DNA of 64,000 nucleotides from Alitta virens (Eukaryota; Annelida; Polychaeta; Phyllodocida; Nereididae): contig OW028576.1 in assembly GCA_932294295.1 (NCBI GenBank), forward strand, positions 29,352,747-29,416,746, read 5' to 3'. Below the pieces are notes generated by a model, which saw nothing but the letters and a program-made list of their open reading frames with translations, had not been told where the DNA came from and did no database searches. Both the position numbers and the translations under genes were made by a program. Position 1 is the stretch's first letter. Every line of letters begins with the position of its first letter. Shown piece by piece: positions 53,401 to 62,654 of the stretch.

Positions 53401-54404
53401 GCTGTAGCAACCTGATCAGAAGAACAGTTTATGTCATACAGTGGATTTTCAGGTGAAAGTTTGCTTTACAGTTAAACTCATAGACTTAGAAACTCCCAGA
53501 GGATGTCACATGAATGCAAAACTCTCATTTGCTGAGATTTCTAATATAAGAACTTGAAAGTTGAGCCTGTTAATCGGTGTACCTAGAAGCGAATTAGTCT
53601 TTGTTGTGGTTAGCCATCCTTCGTTTTGCAATGAAATGTAAAAGAACTGAAAAAATTATCTGATGGCCTTAGCCAGTGGGAGTCTAGTTGGGTGGTCTAG
53701 TGGTAAGACGCTCACCTGCTCCTCTGAAGGACCCAGGTTCAATCTCAGGCCTGGGCAACCTTCATGAGCAACATCCCAGCTGGATGTCTTTCGGATGAGA
53801 CGTTAAATTGATGGATATGGAAAGTGCAGCCCTCTAAGGCAAGTTCTTGCTGAGCGCTATTGAGGGTTGATTGATTTGGTGAGAGAGAGAAGAAGAGTCC
53901 ACCCATGTTAAACATTTACCCCATGTGTGGGATCTTTTACTTGCCTCGGCATAGACACTGAGTGCAACGGACCACCTATTTATCTATCCTCTGATGATTA
54001 GTTTCCAATCTATGAACTTGGCTGTAAGGGATATTCAAGCAGTGTTGCCAACTCTCTCGAATTTTCCTTGAGTTTCACGAAATTAAAAAACCAAATTTAT
54101 GAATTCACAAGCAAATATTTAATTAAATCTAGAAAAAAATGTAACTCAAAAGATGCAAATCTCACAAAATTTTCTTCTTTGTTGTTGGCAACACTGCACC
54201 ACAAGCTGTTTGAAAGAAGGTTTTTTTTGTTCGACCAGCTTACATAAATAACCAGTCGACTACCATTCCTTGATGTCATTTTTTACTTCTGAAGCATTTG
54301 CTACAAACTTTTTGCATTAATCTATTGGTAATTTCTTGCAGATTCTGCTGACGTTGGATGACGACTTGATACACACACCGCGCGACCGAATCTACGTTTT
54401 CTGA
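29173..54404 (+). CDS. SID1 transmembrane family protein (SIDT1/SIDT2-like), complete
   Basis: Twenty-six coding exons give 883 residues: 29173-29421, 32034-32164, 34399-34560, 38635-38779, 39054-39137, 40464-40560, 40967-41032, 41449-41542, 41745-41782, 41875-41919, 42572-42670, 44161-44256, 45269-45402, 47778-47851, 48528-48594, 49006-49154, 49325-49373, 49812-49929, 50075-50211, 50718-50820, 51311-51384, 51551-51597, 52701-52806, 52917-53027, 53116-53229, 54342-54404. All phases agree. There is a signal peptide ([12 protein letters not shown]), a glycosylated ectodomain with [16 protein letters not shown] and [12 protein letters not shown], a first membrane segment near residue 318, an acidic cytoplasmic loop (343-504; [14 protein letters not shown]), then the multi-pass core. 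CREST-type metal/hydrolase residues are intact: S618, H622, D633, H847 and H851 (HDIWH). Family members carry dsRNA or cholesterol across endolysosomal or plasma membranes. It ends DRIYVF, as human SIDTs do. SIDT1 versus SIDT2 orthology is not decided. Confidence 0.97.
31612..31850. repeat. 30-bp minisatellite carrying CCAAT boxes, SIDT intron 1
   Basis: Eight units of the form GATCATCTGTTGGAGATCAC followed by CAGCCAATCA start about every 30 bases (AGCC at 31618, 31648, 31678, 31708, 31738, 31773, 31802, 31832). Seven keep AGCCAATCA, a good NF-Y (CCAAT) site; the seventh has CCGAT. The array ends about 185 bases before exon 2. Confidence 0.9.
32441..32755 (-). mobile_element. tRNA-derived SINE B, near full length, SIDT intron 2
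   Basis: Read on the minus strand it has the head CAGCTGGGTGGTCTCGTGGT, a usable B box GGTTCAATCCC, the GACATTAAATTGACG core, the AAGTAAAAGATCCC segment and the tail CTTAGAGGGCTGCACTTTCC ending in (ATCT)n. The tail repeat reads (TAGA)n on the plus strand at 32443-32472. Confidence 0.8.
36418..36555 (+). mobile_element. SINE B body fragment
   Basis: TCTCAGTGTCTATGCTGAGG, then AAGTAAAAGAGCTCACCCAT and TCATCATTACATCTACCTCA with a GCTTCAGACCCTGTAGCATT end, match the body of SINE B. The same 3' body recurs at 23866, 35812, 48655 and 55348. Confidence 0.6.
37590..37792 (-). mobile_element. tRNA-derived SINE B fragment, reversed
   Basis: Blocks such as GGAGTCCACCCCATATTACA, AACATCCTGCTGGGAAG and GGGAATTGAACCCAGC (a B-box complement) match SINE B in reverse. 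The head is decayed. Confidence 0.6.
37850..38430 (+). mobile_element. Degenerate non-LTR retrotransposon 3' end
   Basis: A frame with one stop reads [20 protein letters not shown] and then [28 protein letters not shown]. This is the usual end of LINE reverse-transcriptase proteins (tyrosine-rich block, then W/LNN-P, then FKKxLK). The copy closes with AAATAAAAAGAATCTGAATC tandem units at 38395-38426, as LINE tails do. It is a dead 5'-truncated copy in SIDT intron 3. Confidence 0.6.
40118..40385. repeat. Palindromic repeat with inverted AAAATGTTAGTTAACTCC arms
   Basis: The block GGATATAACCAACGAAAATG plus TTAGTTAACTCC near 40127 occurs inverted near 40275-40310 and again directly near 40325-40370. 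A decayed relative with GGAGTAGCTAATAACTTAG lies near 19830. It is a repeat of unassigned type in SIDT intron 5. Confidence 0.55.
43722..43766 (+). other. Candidate 45-bp cassette exon in SIDT intron 11
   Basis: An acceptor (TTTTCTGCTGCTAAG) and a donor (AAT|GTACGC, weak) bound 45 bases that fit the phase-1 junction on both sides. It would add acidic residues [14 protein letters not shown] to the cytoplasmic loop, like the neighbouring acidic constitutive exon 13. Splice use is inference. Confidence 0.35.
44440..44589 (+). mobile_element. PIF/Harbinger-like MITE, 5'-truncated copy
   Basis: It shares AAGATATTAAGAAAA, CGGTCAACCACCCC, AGTCCACC and the terminal AAATGGAACAGCCC with the complete copy at 47261-47504. 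Only the right end is recognisable. Confidence 0.6.
44775..44964 (+). mobile_element. tRNA-derived SINE C with 13-bp target duplication
   Basis: The head GGGGGCCTAGCTCAGTGGTA has the A box; GGTTCAATTCCC is the B box. The anticodon-loop region reads CTTCCAA as in tRNA-Gly(UCC), but the stems are broken. The body contains GTTGGATGGCTGTTTCATCC and ATACAGGACGTAAAGCCCTA, with a CCACCACCACCA tail. CACCCGCCCTGGT flanks it exactly (44762-44774 and 44965-44977). The second copy is at 60504. Confidence 0.88.
46321..46530. repeat. 30-bp minisatellite in SIDT intron 13
   Basis: Almost seven units of AGTAACAATAGTTATAATCA followed by ATRTGATAAT repeat exactly every 30 bases. The first three units carry ATATGAT, the last three ATGTGAT. 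The open frames on both strands (Asn/Tyr-rich or Ile-rich) are repeat artefacts. Confidence 0.92.
47261..47504 (+). mobile_element. PIF/Harbinger-like MITE
   Basis: The ends GGGCTGTTTCATTTAAAAAA and, inverted, GGGCTGTGCCATTTATAAAA are terminal inverted repeats. TTA stands on both sides (47258-47260 and 47505-47507), the 3-bp duplication typical of PIF/Harbinger. The interior is C-rich and non-coding. It lies in SIDT intron 13. Confidence 0.75.
48899..49005 (+). repeat. TGACCT array ending at the SIDT exon 16 acceptor
   Basis: One TGACCTTGACCT (48899-48910) is followed by eight TGACCT words at 48928-48995 separated alternately by 2 (AT) and 4 (GTTG or GTCA) bases. The last one is ten bases from the acceptor AG. 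TGACCT is the complement of the nuclear-receptor half-site AGGTCA. TTGAC also matches the loose branch-point consensus YTNAY, so the repeat may also serve splicing. Confidence 0.8.
53689..53980. mobile_element. Composite SINE B: forward head, inverted body
   Basis: GGGTGGTCTAGTGGTAAGAC to GAGACGTTAAATTGATGG (53689-53818) is the forward head. It joins directly to GGAAAGTGCAGCCCTCTAAG through CATAGACACTGAGTGCAACG, which is the body in reverse complement. It lies in SIDT intron 25. Confidence 0.75.
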
Positions 54405-55212
54405 TGAGATAGAAAAGACCCATAGGATGTATTTGTTTTTTTATTAAGTAATCAGGTGTCATGATCTCAGTTCTTGTAATATACAATCCCAATATGAGAG
54501 ATTAGAATGAAATAAGATTTCACTTTATATGTCTGAGATGGGATATTATGTAGAGCAGACAGTATGAATTGAATTGTTAAGTTCCTGAATGAGGATAGCC
54601 GAATGAATTGCTAATTTAGTTGAAAGAATCTTAATATTCATCAGAGACATATCCAGGTATGAGTAACTGACGCCCAGAGCTCCGTATATTTGGCTGAAGT
54701 TATGCTTCATTAATGCTTAATTTTTGCTGATTTATTGAACAAAATTACTATGAAAGAGGATATCCTAATTGACCACGATCGGTACAAAATATAGGGCCAA
54801 CATATTCGTGTAGACAGAATGCTGAAGATGTATTATAACTTGAAATATACCCTAGTATTTGATATTAATGAGGTGGGTATTCCTGGATATATCGTAGTTT
54901 ATGTACAGTGGCATTACGAACAAATAATCAGAAATATTGCAGTAGACAATACATACTGTGTGCTCGTAGCATTTTGGAACTCAGAACTTGTTTACAGTAA
55001 AGTTTGCATACAATGCAATACAAGTAAAATAAAACAGACAGGTTTACTTCTACATAAACTGCAATTATTCTTTACTGAGGGAGACCCCTTCAAGGCCCAA
55101 GGTCGCTATCATGGGGCCATCGTGTCATCTAATTAAGGCTTGAATCATTTCACTGGATGCGTTGTGATGTGAGAGTTGGTACACCAAATGCAAAAAACAT
55201 ATTTTCAATAAA
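54405..55212 (+). other. Probable SIDT 3'UTR
   Basis: AAAATAAAA near 55026 and CAATAAAATG at 55206-55215 offer poly(A) signals; the second would give an 808-base 3'UTR. The open frame at 54819-55136 has no recognisable domain and is not called as a gene. Confidence 0.5.
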
Positions 55213-56387
55213 ATGTATGAATAGATATTCAAGTGACGAAAAAGTGGCATACTAGTGAACAACAGGTTATTGTATTTTTTAAAGGTTTGTTAAAATTGCA
55301 TGAAATTCACAAAAGTGAACAAGGTCATGTTGATCATATTTATAAGCTGACGAAACGTCAGACCCAGTAGCATTGAGACGTAGAATAAGATCGAACAGTC
55401 GCATGCAACTTTTATTGTATTGTCATAAAATGTATGAATTTATAGATCAGTACTATTCCAGTAGTATACTAGTGTTTTTATGATAAACGATTTCGTCAAT
55501 GGCTTTTTCGCTAAAGTGCAACAGAAATGTCACAATATACCTTGTTATTATGTTCGTAATTGAAGTGCAATCTATTGTTAATCGATACGCATACTAGTCA
55601 ATCAAGATATAACCGAAGGCTGTGCTTTATAATGCATGAATCGTTGGATTGTTACAATCGCCAGTGTATTGTTTGTGAAGATTTAGAATCTAAATATTTT
55701 ATGTTGTGAGTGTTGTTTGCCGCTGATGTGCAATTGGGAGTTTTGTGGTCGTCATGGACTATATATACGTTGTGCAATTTGGTATATAAACGAATGAATA
55801 TGGCTAAAAGTGTATTAATGATCTTTAGGGCTCATTTGAGGCATATCTTTAATTTTCTGTGTAATTAATAATTACGGTAATTCCAGTTGTGTGATTTGTA
55901 AGTCATATTTTCATATTTTCAAAATTGTGTGATTTATTTAGTCACATATTTTTACGAGATGATTTACGTGTAGTGTGAGACATTAATTGTATTGGACAAG
56001 CGTCTTAACATTGGGATCTTAATCAAGAAATGCTACAACATGTTGTCAAAGGTATTACGGGGCAAAGTTGCACGTGTAACTGGAGTACCCGATCACAATC
56101 TGGCTGTACGCATTTCAATGGACCCCTTTATTTGGCTGATTATAAGATAGCATTGCTTCTTACTTCATTATTTTGTATTGATAAACCTTTGAAAGCCGTC
56201 TTTTTGCCAGGAAAACTACTTGATTCAGAGAAAAGTCTGAGAGCAGATTGAGTAACTCATTTTTGTGGATTCTAGTTTGAAAAAGTTTGAAATTTGAGTT
56301 ACCGTATCTTGAAAATCACTGTTCAGCTCCAATCAAACATCCCAGAGCTTTTTCTGTTGAGACGCTCGATTTGAAATGCCTTAGTTT

Positions 56388-56702
56388 GGAAATATTGCAG
56401 TATAGCGGACCAAAATTTAAGACCATATTTAGCGAGTCCCATTGCCAGGCCAATGACGTCAAATGCTTGAATTCAATATGTGACGTCACAAACAAACGGC
56501 GGCTACAAGGCAAGAACGCAGGTTATTAATGTTTACATTTGTTTTTCACGGGGGCTCCCACCCCCAAACCCCTGCTACTCTATAAAAATGTTATTCTTAT
56601 TGTGTACTAGCACGAAATTTGGTCAAACATAGTGATTATTTTCATATTTAATGGATGCCAAATATAGCCATAAATTTGGGTCCGCTATACTGCACTAAAC
56701 CC
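56388..56702 (+). mobile_element. hAT-like MITE family A, copy 3
   Basis: It starts GGAAATATTGCAGTATAGCG and ends TCCGCTATACTGCACTAAAC plus CC. CTTAGTTT flanks both ends exactly (56380-56387 and 56703-56710). It contains CAATGACGTCAAATGCTTGA, shared with copy 4. Length is 315 bp. Confidence 0.92.
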
Positions 56703-57967
56703 CTTAGTTTTATAAAGGAACCCACTACAAAAAGCGTAAACCTTGAGAAATTACCTTAACTTCAGCTGAGACTGGTGCTTAGGTAACTGAGCAGGGATCA
56801 GACGGGTAACTATAGTTGCAGCTTTGCCCCAGTGATATCGATTTTTGTTGATGTTGTGGGAATGACACAGTTCCATCCACAAGTTATCTCTTCAATTTGC
56901 TATGATGGTGCGGTACTTAGTGTATGATGAAAAGGGCAGAGAAAGGTATATTTAAGGCTGTGGTAGTTAGAAGATAAGGTTCTGGACAAAAATTGCTTTG
57001 GTGACTTGGCCTTCTTGTCAATTTGGACTATGTGTAGTAGCCTATGAATTCGTACAGATTTTGAAACCATTTCTATAGTCAGCATATTTTGAGACATTAC
57101 TAAATACATTTAGTTCATGACATTTCTCTATTTCTTGTTGTGAAGTTTTGCCAGAACTTACATTACCTGTCGCATTAACAAATATTTTTTTATTGTCAAT
57201 TTAGAAAAGTGAACATTATTGGTCAAGGCGATACTGATTAACTCTGCTAATTGAAATAAGACTAAAGTGGTCTTAGTGATATGGTCTTCAAATAGGGGTA
57301 AAGTTTGGTGGAGTGAGGGTAAAATGTCTCGGAACGTGGTCTTTAAGTGGAGTTTGTGTAATTTTGATGATGTCTTGCTTTATACCGTAGATAGTCCATC
57401 GGAAAGTCTTGAATGTCACGACTAAAATATTATGACTTAAACTACTGATATTTTAAAACTATTGAAATATATTTTATGGCTGTGAATATTTAAACTTGAA
57501 GGATAATTTTAAAACCCTATTCTAATACGTTTGCTTTACGCCCAATAATAAACCGACAGCTAGCACTTCGTCTTTTGACTGTGCACTTTAAAGTTGTTGC
57601 TTGGTAGAAGACCGAGGAAAGTTTGTTATGTAGAATGACATAGATGGTTAGAAATAGCCATATATATAGATATATATATATATATTTGATTGTTATGATC
57701 GCTAATGTTAGCAGTATGTGCTGCTATATGTAGGCCTAGATAAACTATATATATTGTATATATGGAAGTGCTTACTAAATAAGTATCTAATTTTCATGTC
57801 GACCTACTTCTACTATTACTATTACAGTATAACATTGCACAAGTCAAATTTGCCTCGTTTATTCTTTGCACAACTCGAAACAAATTTAAAGCCATTAGCT
57901 ATTCCACTTATGAATCTTTGCATAAGTCGAAGCTTCGCCTGACTTGAATGAAATCAGGTGATCCATT

Positions 57968-58289
57968 GGAAAAAGTGCAGTATAGCAGACCCAGATTTAT
58001 GACCATGTTTAGCGAGCCTCGTTGCCAAGCATATGACGTCAAATGCTTGAATTCAATGTATGAAATCACAAACTAACGAGGGCGGTTTTCTTGTTCACGG
58101 TAAGAGCGTAGTTTATTTTCTCTTTTCTTGGGAGCTGCTGCCCCAAAAACTCCGCTACTATACACCAAATGTTATTCTAATTGTTTCGGAACTAACTTAA
58201 AACTTTTGTAAAAAAAAAATTATCTATTTTATTTTTCATTGACTCCAAATATGGGCTTAAATTTGGGACAGCTATACTGCACTAAACCA
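57968..58289 (+). mobile_element. hAT-like MITE family A, copy 4
   Basis: It starts GGAAAAAGTGCAGTATAGCA and ends GCTATACTGCACTAAACCA. GATCCATT flanks both ends exactly (57960-57967 and 58290-58297). Length is 322 bp. Confidence 0.92.
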
Positions 58290-59948
58290 GATCCATTAAG
58301 CTGGGGCCTGCTTCAGACTAGTAATTAATTTAGTCAGGCCACTTCTAATTTAGGCTAGTGATGCATTTGAATTCAACATATGCAAGGTTTAATTTTACAA
58401 AAATTTGCTGTGCTTCACAATTTCATATTTTGCATATATACCCAAGTTTGAATGACTTAATGCAGATAAAATGTCTTAGTCGATCAATAAATGTATGTTA
58501 TTGTTTTATGATATTATCATGCAACTCCTCGTTTCTGTGATGTTCATCTATGCTACCGAAGTATTAGCAGTTTTGCAAAGTTCAACATATTTTGCTCAAT
58601 TTAGAGAACTGCAAAAATATGTAAAAATCAGTTATAAGATAATGTTTTAGTTTGTGAATAATGTTTGTTTGGTGTATACGCTTGTTTTATTTTTATTATG
58701 TCATTTTTTGTTTGATCAATTTTCTAGCATAGACCAAAAAAGTTTGATATTTAACTGGCATTTTCTCTTCTATTCACTCCACCTGGTCAACAGTGTGAAA
58801 TGTCGCTTAATTTAGGAAGAACTTAGTTTCCAAGTTACACAAAAGGGTTACGTCCTGAAATGTATGAAATAGTTTTACTTCACTCACATGAAAGAATGAA
58901 ATAGTTACATTTTTTTTATTTTTTTTATTTGCCATGAATTTAAGCGAAAAAAATATTTTTTGTGGATTGACTAAAAAAATAAAAATGTTAGGCTTTTCAA
59001 AGCCGCTGAAATAAGTTGAACAAATTATGTTTTCGATAAATTATTATTTTTTTGGGTGAGATAGAGATTTGAATATAATTGTTTGCTTTGAAAAAAAGGC
59101 CTACATTCATTTGGTATAAGCTTTATTTGCTGTCATAGAGTATTTATGAAATTGAATTTTTCTTTAATTTTATTGTGTTGGTCTAGTGATTGCTTATTTG
59201 TGCAAATCATTTTTCATAAGTCCCATCTTTTACTGTAAAAAAAAATAAAGCAAGGCGTTTGATAGTTTCAATCATCTTCACGACGTCAAAGTGTGCTCCA
59301 TGCATGGTGATCTTTGCTGACGGGAAAATGAGTTACAATATGACAAATTGTTATAGTGTTTTAAAACAAAATTTGCTCTTTACAAGGTACAATAACCTCA
59401 CTAATGTGTGAAATTCATTAGTTGTTACTTTGGATCAGGTGGTCTTATTTATGATAAACTGTATTCACAGAATTTTTCCCCAAAGTTCATCGGTCTAAAT
59501 TTTGGAGATGGTCTTAATAACGAAGTGTTAAATTTGTTATCGCGATATATTGATATAGACCTGTGGAATATGTAAATATGGTTATATTCAATGATACTGA
59601 TTAATTTGATGAATGTACCTAACATTCCCAATTAGCAAACTCGTCAGTGTAAAATACCATTATGAATAGAAATATTTAATGATTATATAATGTATATGTA
59701 CACGTATTGAATATTTTATATTCATGTTTCAAATTATTGACTTTGCCCAATGCATGATTGAATGATTATTTTATTATATCAATACTCTATGTGACTTACA
59801 CCATATTGTAATAAATATATATATATACAGTTGCAGACAAAAGTATTCATACAGGTGTGTTAAAAAGTGGAAATTGTATGTACAAGACTGACAAAGCATT
59901 CTATAAACAAAAGTTAGCATTAATGAACAGAATTAACGAAAAACAATT

Positions 59949-60249
59949 GGGTTTAGTGCAGTATAGCGGACCCAAATTTATGCCCGTATTTGGCGTCCAT
60001 GAAATATAAAATATATCATTATTATGAGCCAGTTCTGAAGTTCTATCACAATAATATATGACTTGAGCCTATTTTTGTAGGTTAGTGGGGGTTTGGGGGT
60101 GGCAGCCCTCAAGAAAAAGAGAAAAACTGAGCTCTTACCATGAACAAGAAAACTGCCGTTGTTAGTTTGTGATGTCACTTAGGTGAATTCTAGGATTTGA
60201 CATCACTAAATATGGTCATTAATTTGGGTCCGCTATGCTGCATTTTTCC
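59949..60249 (-). mobile_element. hAT-like MITE family A, copy 5
   Basis: It starts GGGTTTAGTGCAGTATAGCG and ends GGGTCCGCTATGCTGCATTT plus TTCC, so it is inverted relative to copies 2-4. AAACAATT flanks both ends exactly (59941-59948 and 60250-60257). Length is 301 bp. Confidence 0.92.
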
Positions 60250-60503
60250 AAACAATTTTCAAAATGTAGCATGGACAAAAGTATTTCATACAGTAACGAA
60301 AACATTGCTTGAACTTAGGAAAATGATTACACGTGCAATAGCAATTGGTATTTAATGTATCTACCTTTCATCTAGTGTACGTATACGTGTCAGTTTATCA
60401 TTCTCCTTGACTAAAGGTTGTTGCACACATCCAAAAATGGCATATGTCATTCATCACAGTGCACCTCTGACAATTCAATCATGTTTTACGGGTGTTTGGA
60501 GGG

Positions 60504-60682
60504 GCGGGGGCCTAGCTCAGAGGTAGCGCTCTGGGCTTCCAACCACTGGGTCCCGGGTTCGATTCCTGGTCGAGCCTAAGTTGGATGGCTGTTTCATCCC
60601 TCATCCCTGCCTGTCCTAATTAGCCCAACTGGTGCAGAAATACAGGACGTAAAGCCCTAATCACGCACACACAAACACACGG
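60504..60682 (+). mobile_element. tRNA-derived SINE C, second copy
   Basis: GGGGGCCTAGCTCAGAGGTA, a perfect B box GGTTCGATTCC and ATACAGGACGTAAAGCCCTA match the copy at 44775. The tail is CA-rich (ACGCACACACAAACACAC). Flanks are only roughly similar (ACGGGTGTTT and ACGGTGCTTT). Confidence 0.85.
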
Positions 60683-62015
60683 TGCTTTTAGGCTGTAATT
60701 CTGAATCATGTCTCCAATAAGTGAGTTTAGTCTGGGACAATTGATTGGGAAGGATACAATTAATTAGGTTGACCTCCTGCGTTTTTAGCGAATACTACAA
60801 TGATATGATTGAAAAAATTCCCGCTCTTGACTGTGATTGGCTGAATCAAAGTGCAACCTAGCAGCAGTATTTTTAGCGCATTTTAATGTATATTTGACAT
60901 CTTATCATTCAAATGATTTCTGTTATTTCCCTGAGAAAATTATATTTGAATTATGTTAGTTGTGATCTTCTATGTCTGAAAAGCAAAATGAGTAATAAGA
61001 GGAGATTATGTCTTGCTCAGTGTGTAAAGACTCTATTCAGAAACTGATTGCACTGGAAATAAAGGAAGAAACGAAATCTATAAAATAGCAACGTATCTGC
61101 CATGCTGTATGAATACTTTTGTCCAGGTGCCATAACACATAAATTCCTTTAGTACATAATGGTGAAGACTGATTCATCATAATTTGGTGCCGATTTAACT
61201 ACATTCGCAGGAGCTCCCATGTGACAGGTATTGATTATCCTACTCAATTGACATTTATTGTTAATCCTGAAATTTTGTCTGCAACTGTAGATATGAGAAT
61301 TTGACTTGCCCATATTATAAAACTATATTTTACTTCAGCATTCGTCGATGACATGATGTGAAGTTGTATTTTATCGCGTTAAATTTTGTGGTAAATAAAA
61401 TGTTATATCTTCTGAGATGCATGAGACATAGTTTGTTGTGTTTGTTTCCTAATCTAGGAATTAAATTGGACTTCATATCCGTGACACAGAGAATTCCCAT
61501 TGATACTAAAAGATCTGGGATGCCAGTAAATTGCAATTTAATTATAACTTAAATATCAATGTATAAATTGATATACGAATTAACTCTGCTTTAACTCCCA
61601 GTGGATATTATATATACATATATATATGCTTCAAATTTCAAGTAATGATAATTGCCTGTAAGTAAGCAAAACTACATTTAATGACGGGTATAAAAACAAA
61701 AAACATAAGCACCAGGGCTTTTGTCCAACAAATAAAACGCGATGAAACATACAGTAAAAAATGAAAAATTATAAGAGCATAATAATTTATATTGAATTTA
61801 TTTTCAGGTAATGATTACAATAGATAAATTACCATGTTTCCTAGTGAAATTTGTACAATATTAGGATCCTGGTGGCAACATACTGGAGTGTTATCGTCTA
61901 CATAATTAAAAAATAAAACATTAAAATTTTCATATGAAGGCATTCCATTGCATTCAACTTGAGCTATTGTCTTAGGCATGTATTCCTGTTCGTCAATTAA
62001 TGTTAGAGTCTTATT

Positions 62016-62086
62016 TACACTAATGGACCTTAAAAAACGCATCATCTCGGGTTTTTACCTATGCGTTTTTAAGGTTCATTAGTGTA
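62016..62086. other. Long near-perfect hairpin, mini-transposon or miRNA-like
   Basis: TACACTAATGGACCTTAAAA continuing to 62042 pairs with 62061-62086 (ending TTCATTAGTGTA) with only one or two mismatches over 26-27 bases and an 18-base loop. Total size, 71 bases, suits both a tiny foldback element and a microRNA precursor. No sister copy was noticed in the window. Confidence 0.6.
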
Positions 62087-62283
62087 TACATACACACAGC
62101 CTTGGTAGCCCTGTGGTAATAGGGTAGTTTGTCAGACGCTCCCCAGGGGCGCTGTAACAGCAGCGTCCATAGCAACGTCTCTCACTTGGCCTCGTTTTCA
62201 AAATGTAAAATGTAAGTTAAATTGAAAACGTCGGATGATATAAGGTAGGAAACCTTTTATAAAATTGCAATTTGATTTTATAC

Positions 62284-62385
62284 AGTGCTGTGTGGTCTAC
62301 TCGCCTTATCAATCAACCCTCGATAGTGGCAAAAACTTGCCTTAGAGGGCTGCACTTCCCAAATCTATCTATCTATTTATCTTAA
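62284..62385 (+). mobile_element. SINE B tail fragment
   Basis: TATCAATCAACCCTCGATAG, CTTGCCTTAGAGGGCTGCAC and the (ATCT)n tail match the end of SINE B at 23527. Confidence 0.65.
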
Positions 62386-62654
62386 ACCTTTCTTTCTGAC
62401 TTTTCTCTTTAAATTCAAATTTTCAAAATTTGAATATTAATGTAGTTTGAATTTCTGTCTTCGATTTAAGGCTTTTATTTCTTAGACTATAAGTATACTA
62501 CAACTAGTCTAAGAGAATTTGTAAAATTGTTTGTTATGTTTATAGTTCAATAATCAATCAAATTTATGCAAAACATGATATACAGTTGTGCTCATAAGTA
62601 TGTAACATCCTACCCCGAAAGCATATCTTGTTGATGAAAGTCCAAAGTTATACA

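Larger units (their letters stand above)
55213..62654. other. Gene-poor AT-rich region
   Basis: No coding exon is supportable. Contents are a SINE B body piece at 55348-55395, three family A MITEs, SINE C at 60504, a hairpin at 62016, a SINE B tail at 62284 and short (TA)n tracts near 57661, 59815 and 61611. Confidence 0.6.

Noticed and set aside
54819..55136. 105-codon frame after SIDT
   Set aside because: It lies in the probable SIDT 3'UTR, with no family resemblance and poly(A) hexamers around it.
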